A stretch of 64,000 bases of DNA, from assembly GCA_024220525.1 (NCBI GenBank), contig JAMYWO010000045.1, positions 62,001 to 126,000 of the forward strand, given 5' to 3'. Each line of letters opens with the position of its first letter. Positions within the stretch are counted from its first letter, which is position 1. A program made the position numbers and the translations under genes. The notes under the pieces are model-generated. The model was not told the origin of the DNA and made no database searches. It saw nothing but the letters and a program-made list of their open reading frames with translations. Source of the stretch: Cochliopodium minus (lineage: Eukaryota > Discosea > Himatismenida > Cochliopodiidae). Positions 60,892 through 64,000 of this stretch are shown here, in pieces.

Positions 60892-61160
60892 GTGAAACTT
60901 TATCTTCCTTTTTTTGTTCATTCTCGCAATCAACTCTTCTCATCTCCATTCAAAACGATAGACAAATTGAGGTGCAAGTATCTGGAAAAAAAGAATCAAA
61001 GTTTGGCAATGCACGATTTAGTCCTCATTGCTGAAAAGCTGGAAGACCTTGAGAAAATGATTGATCATTTTAACGAATGAAAGAGCTTCAAATGAAAAAC
61101 TAAACCAGAAAAAAGTCAGACTATCTCTTTTGGTCCAACAAAATTTAGAGAATCAGAAAA
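60892..61160 (+). mobile_element. LINE reverse-transcriptase fragment, opposite strand
   Basis: Plus-strand frame reads LAMHDLVLIAEKLEDLEKMI then DHFNE, and, after a frame change, KLNQKK and SFGPTKFRESEN. This matches the RT block YADDLVLIAES-x-EDLQKMI and the following K-S-x-I-x-FG part; the YADD box is altered to AMHD, so it is not active. It starts within about 10 bp of the minus-strand endonuclease piece. Together they look like one insertion whose 5' part was inverted, or two fragments side by side. An A-rich tract follows at 61195-61290. Confidence 0.78.
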
Positions 61161-62151
61161 TTGAACACACAATTGTAGTTTACGAAAAAAAAGTAAACGG
61201 AAAAAAATTTAAATAATAATAATAAAGAAAATAAAAATAATAAAAAAATAAAAATAAAAATAAAAATAAAAATAAAAAAAAAAAAAAGTACCGAAATAAA
61301 AATAAAAAATAACTTGATTATAAGGATGGAAAATTTTGGATTTTCTTTGTGTCCTCCTTGTTTCAACTCAGTAACTTACGGAAAGATTTCAAATGTCTTT
61401 TTTTTCTTTTTGTCAAAATCTTAGTATTTTACGAAAAGTTGTCAAACAAATGTCTCAAACCTTCTGTTCTGCTTTCTGATTCCTGAAATAAAATAATTAC
61501 TTTTCTTTCTATTCTTATTGTATTCTCAAATAACCAAGGGATCTCAATAGAAAATAAAAAAAAAAGATGTGAACTATCAAATAATGAAACAAAAAAAAAT
61601 AATCTTTCTCTTCAAAATCTTCTTTTCAATGCTACAAGGAAAGTTGTCAAATATAGAAGAGTTTTGATAATCATTCTTGGACTTCCAATTTGGAGTCTAC
61701 CAAATATTGATTGAATTATCTGGAAAAATTTTATATTTTTTTTGATTTTGTTTTATATTTTGAATTAAGATATCCCACTTTGTAAGAGCATTTTTCAAAA
61801 AAAAAGTTGAAAAGAACAAGATAGATTAAAGAAGAAAGAATTAGAAGAGTTTGAAAAACAATTAAATCATTTCGAAAAAATGTAAAAAATCCAAAATATA
61901 ACAAACTTTCAATCTTTTCAAAGGGTACTCTGGGGCCAGAAGATTATTTCCTGTTGTTGGAGGTTGGATCAATAAGAACGACCCTTGAAGAAGATCAATT
62001 TGGATTAAATAATGTGGTTAATTAAACATTGTACTGGTGACGATTTGTTTCAAAATCATTAAAATCTTCCATGGCGAACCAATCTTTAATTTCACTTCCT
62101 CTAATTTGATTTTTCTCGAAATAAAAGAAATTTTATTAAAATATAAAAAAA
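61161..62151. other. AT-rich region after the LINE, no gene seen
   Basis: Holds an A-rich simple-sequence tract (61195-61300), short stop-filled frames and a slightly richer stretch at 61910-62100 that may be more decayed element. No exon chain or RNA gene supported. Confidence 0.4.
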
Positions 62152-63669
62152 ATGATTCCAACATTAAAATGTGTTGAATATATAAAGAAAAATGGATTGG
62201 AATCATTGAAAGAAAAAGGAATTATAATAACCAAACATAAAAGATATTTAAATTTGATTCAACTTTCTTACTCAAAAATCCAATCAAATTTTGATGATCC
62301 AATAGTGAATGAATGCAGAGGGATAATTTTGGATGAGAAAAATGGTATTTTGTGAAAAATTTTAAATTTTTGTTGATCATTTTTTGTTGCAGATTATAGA
62401 GTTATATCCTACCCTTTGTAAATCTGATAAAATTAGAGTTTATAAATTAAATTCTTGTTTTAGTGATAAATTTTTTAATGCAGATGAAGAAAATGCAAGA
62501 GAAGTGAAATGGGATGAAAATACAAAAGTATATAAAAAATATGATGGATCAATAGCTACATTATATTACTATGATGGGAATTGGCAAGTAGCAAGTTTTG
62601 CAAGACCAGATGGATTATCTAAATTAAAAAAAGATTTGATTTTCGAAGACCTATTCTGGGAGATTTGGAAAAAAAAGGAATATAAAAAACCTTCTGACAC
62701 TTCTTTTTGTTACATTTTTGAATTGTTGTCTCCTCGTCATGTTGTTGTCATTCCCCCCAAACAAGATTCTTTGGTCTTCATTGGTGCTCGAAATGTTTTT
62801 ACTTTTCAGGAAGTTTTTCCTTCTCACTTTTCCAGTCACTTCTTTTTTTCATTTTTAAAAATTAAATATTATTTATTTTTATAAATTAATAAAATTATTT
62901 ATTATTTACTTTAATATTTATTTTAAAATTAAATAATTTTAATAAAAAAAGAAATAGGATGGGAAATGGCGGAAGAAATAAAAGTGGAATCTTTTGAAGA
63001 AGTAAAAAAACTTGCAAACAAAGAAAATTTGGAAAACATAAACTCCTCTAACTCCAACTCTAACAGCAAAACAAAAATAGAAAAAGAAGGTTTTGTTGTT
63101 TGCGATTCCAATTTCAACAGGTTTTTATTTTTTTGTTAAAATTTTTTATTTTTTTATTAAAATTATTAAAGTTTAATTTAGTTTATTAAATTTTAATTTA
63201 TTTTATTAAATTTTTAATTTATTTATTTAATTATAAAAGAATAAAAGTGAAAAATGTGATATATGTAGCAATGTCGCATTTGAGAGAATTTGATCCAAAA
63301 AATAAAAATGAAAAACAAATGTTGCGAGTTATACAAAAATGTGAAACAAAAGAATTTCTAAGTTATTTTCCAGAATGGAAGGAATTATACGAAAAAGTCC
63401 ACCAAAGATTTGAAAAAATGAAAAACAGAATAGAAAGGGGTTATTTAAAAATGAAAAAGCTGAGTGAAGGAAAAGATGGACAAGTGGACAGAGACAAATT
63501 TGCTACCCTCGCTTCCAAAACTCCTTTTCGTGAACTTCTTTTCACTCTTCTTGATGAATCCCTTCTTCCCAACTCTCCCTCTCTTTCTTTTCTGCTTTCC
63601 TCTTACCTTTCCGATCTTGAGCTTGATTTTCTCAACAATTTAATGTCGACTATCGAAAAAATGAAATAA
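62152..63669 (+). CDS. T4 Rnl1-type RNA ligase, motifs intact
   Basis: Five exons (62152-62344, 62393-62417, 62464-62834, 62952-63120, 63240-63669) give 395 residues; exon 2 is 25 nt. NECRGIILDE and VISYPFDKFFN open the fold; motif I is KKYDGS with Lys98 as the AMP-bearing residue; WQVASFARPDG is the next block; FELLSPRHVVV is motif III; EGFVV (about Glu242) is motif IV; IKVKN is motif V. The C-terminal YVAMSHLREF and FLSYFPEWKELYEKV match the Rnl1 helical domain. It should seal 5'-phosphate and 3'-hydroxyl RNA ends with ATP. Related to the degenerate ligase part of the gene at 27036-29375. No partner kinase is seen nearby. Confidence 0.93.
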
Positions 63670-63864
63670 AATTTTTTTCAAATATCTTTCAACATCTTTA
63701 AAAGATGCAAGTCATCCTTAAAAATGGGATCAATACCTTTTTTATCACAATATTTATTTCAACATCTCAAAATCTAGAAAAATAAAATTAAAAAAAAAAG
63801 AGATATAAGAGTTTGAAAGATAGAAACAAAGAATCAGAAATTCAAATTTAAGAGATATTCTAAA

Positions 63865-64000
63865 ATGGATGAAAGAAGCACTGAAAAATTGGAAGAAGAG
63901 ATTCGTGCATTAAAACAACAATTAGATACAGCAGGAAAATTTGGAACACAATTATTGGAAGCTAATGTGGAAATGAAAGTAAAAGTTCAAACATTTGAAT
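63865..64000 (+). CDS. start of a Bicaudal-D/Spindly-like dynein adaptor (cut by window end)
   Basis: 45 residues from the ATG at 63865. LEEEIRALKQQLDTAGKFG followed by TQLLEANVEMK fits the CC1 box of dynein adaptors such as BICD, BICDR, HAP1 and Spindly (coiled coil with a conserved A-x-x-G then L-L-E-x-N). In those proteins the box contacts dynein light intermediate chain. The rest is outside the window, so other coiled-coil families are possible. Confidence 0.65.
   Translation, partial: MDERSTEKLEEEIRALKQQLDTAGKFGTQLLEANVEMKVKVQTFE

Overview
The window is nuclear DNA of a very AT-rich, intron-dense microbial eukaryote. Nearly every gene is broken by introns of about 25 to 450 nt with GT...AG ends (a few GC...AG). 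I rebuilt exon chains by hand and accepted a join when splice sites, reading phase and total length (a multiple of three) agreed. Gene content fits a free-living amoeboid or flagellate protist with Ras/Rho/Arf signalling, dynein parts and RCC1 proteins. The codon mix looks unlike Dictyostelium. I cannot name the organism; an anaeramoebid or amoebozoan is only a guess.

The window is a scaffold of at least five pieces. Single Ns sit at 10372, 17942, 53410 and 59520 and a run of 100 Ns at 51375-51474. Three of the four single-N junctions have low-complexity sequence on both sides; 53410 has a short trinucleotide run on its left only. Two genes show that the order of pieces is wrong. An alpha-mannosidase begins at 57087-59406 and ends at 18234-20861. 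A C2-C2-RasGAP protein begins at 50960-52428 and ends at 10513-11859. In both, the split lies in a microsatellite-filled intron and phase and total length close exactly. Two duplications of exactly 77 bp, at the 100-N gap and just after 53410, look like assembler k-mer overlaps. Neighbourhood across these points should not be trusted.

Layout. 1-10371: small secreted protein, universal stress protein with a coiled-coil tail, YIPF1/2 Golgi protein, giant Glu/Arg/Leu/Lys-rich coiled coil with three zinc ribbons. 10373-17941: RasGAP 3' half, E-set/CBM-like coiled-coil protein, Tctex dynein light chain, single-pass membrane protein, Asn-rich protein, Sel1 protein (cut). 17943-53409: mannosidase 3' half, FAD monooxygenase, CBS protein, F-box protein, nucleotidyltransferase fused to a degenerate RNA ligase, USB1, Rac, TPR protein, zinc-ribbon membrane protein, PSI membrane protein, MerT-like protein, RCC1 protein, PAK1IP1, Cys-rich protein, DUS2, long coiled coil, HEAT/ARM protein, small membrane protein, RasGAP 5' half, partial disulfide oxidoreductase. 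53411-59519: RCC1 protein, Arf1, mannosidase 5' half. 59521-64000: decayed LINE in head-to-head pieces, intact T4 Rnl1-type RNA ligase, start of a Bicaudal-D/Spindly-like dynein adaptor.

The most interesting biology is RNA end processing. USB1 (2H phosphodiesterase) is followed 56 bp downstream on the same strand by a protein joining an intact-looking nucleotidyltransferase motif to a ligase domain that has lost its catalytic lysine and other nucleotidyl-transfer residues. A separate gene at 62152-63669 encodes the same ligase fold with all those motifs kept.
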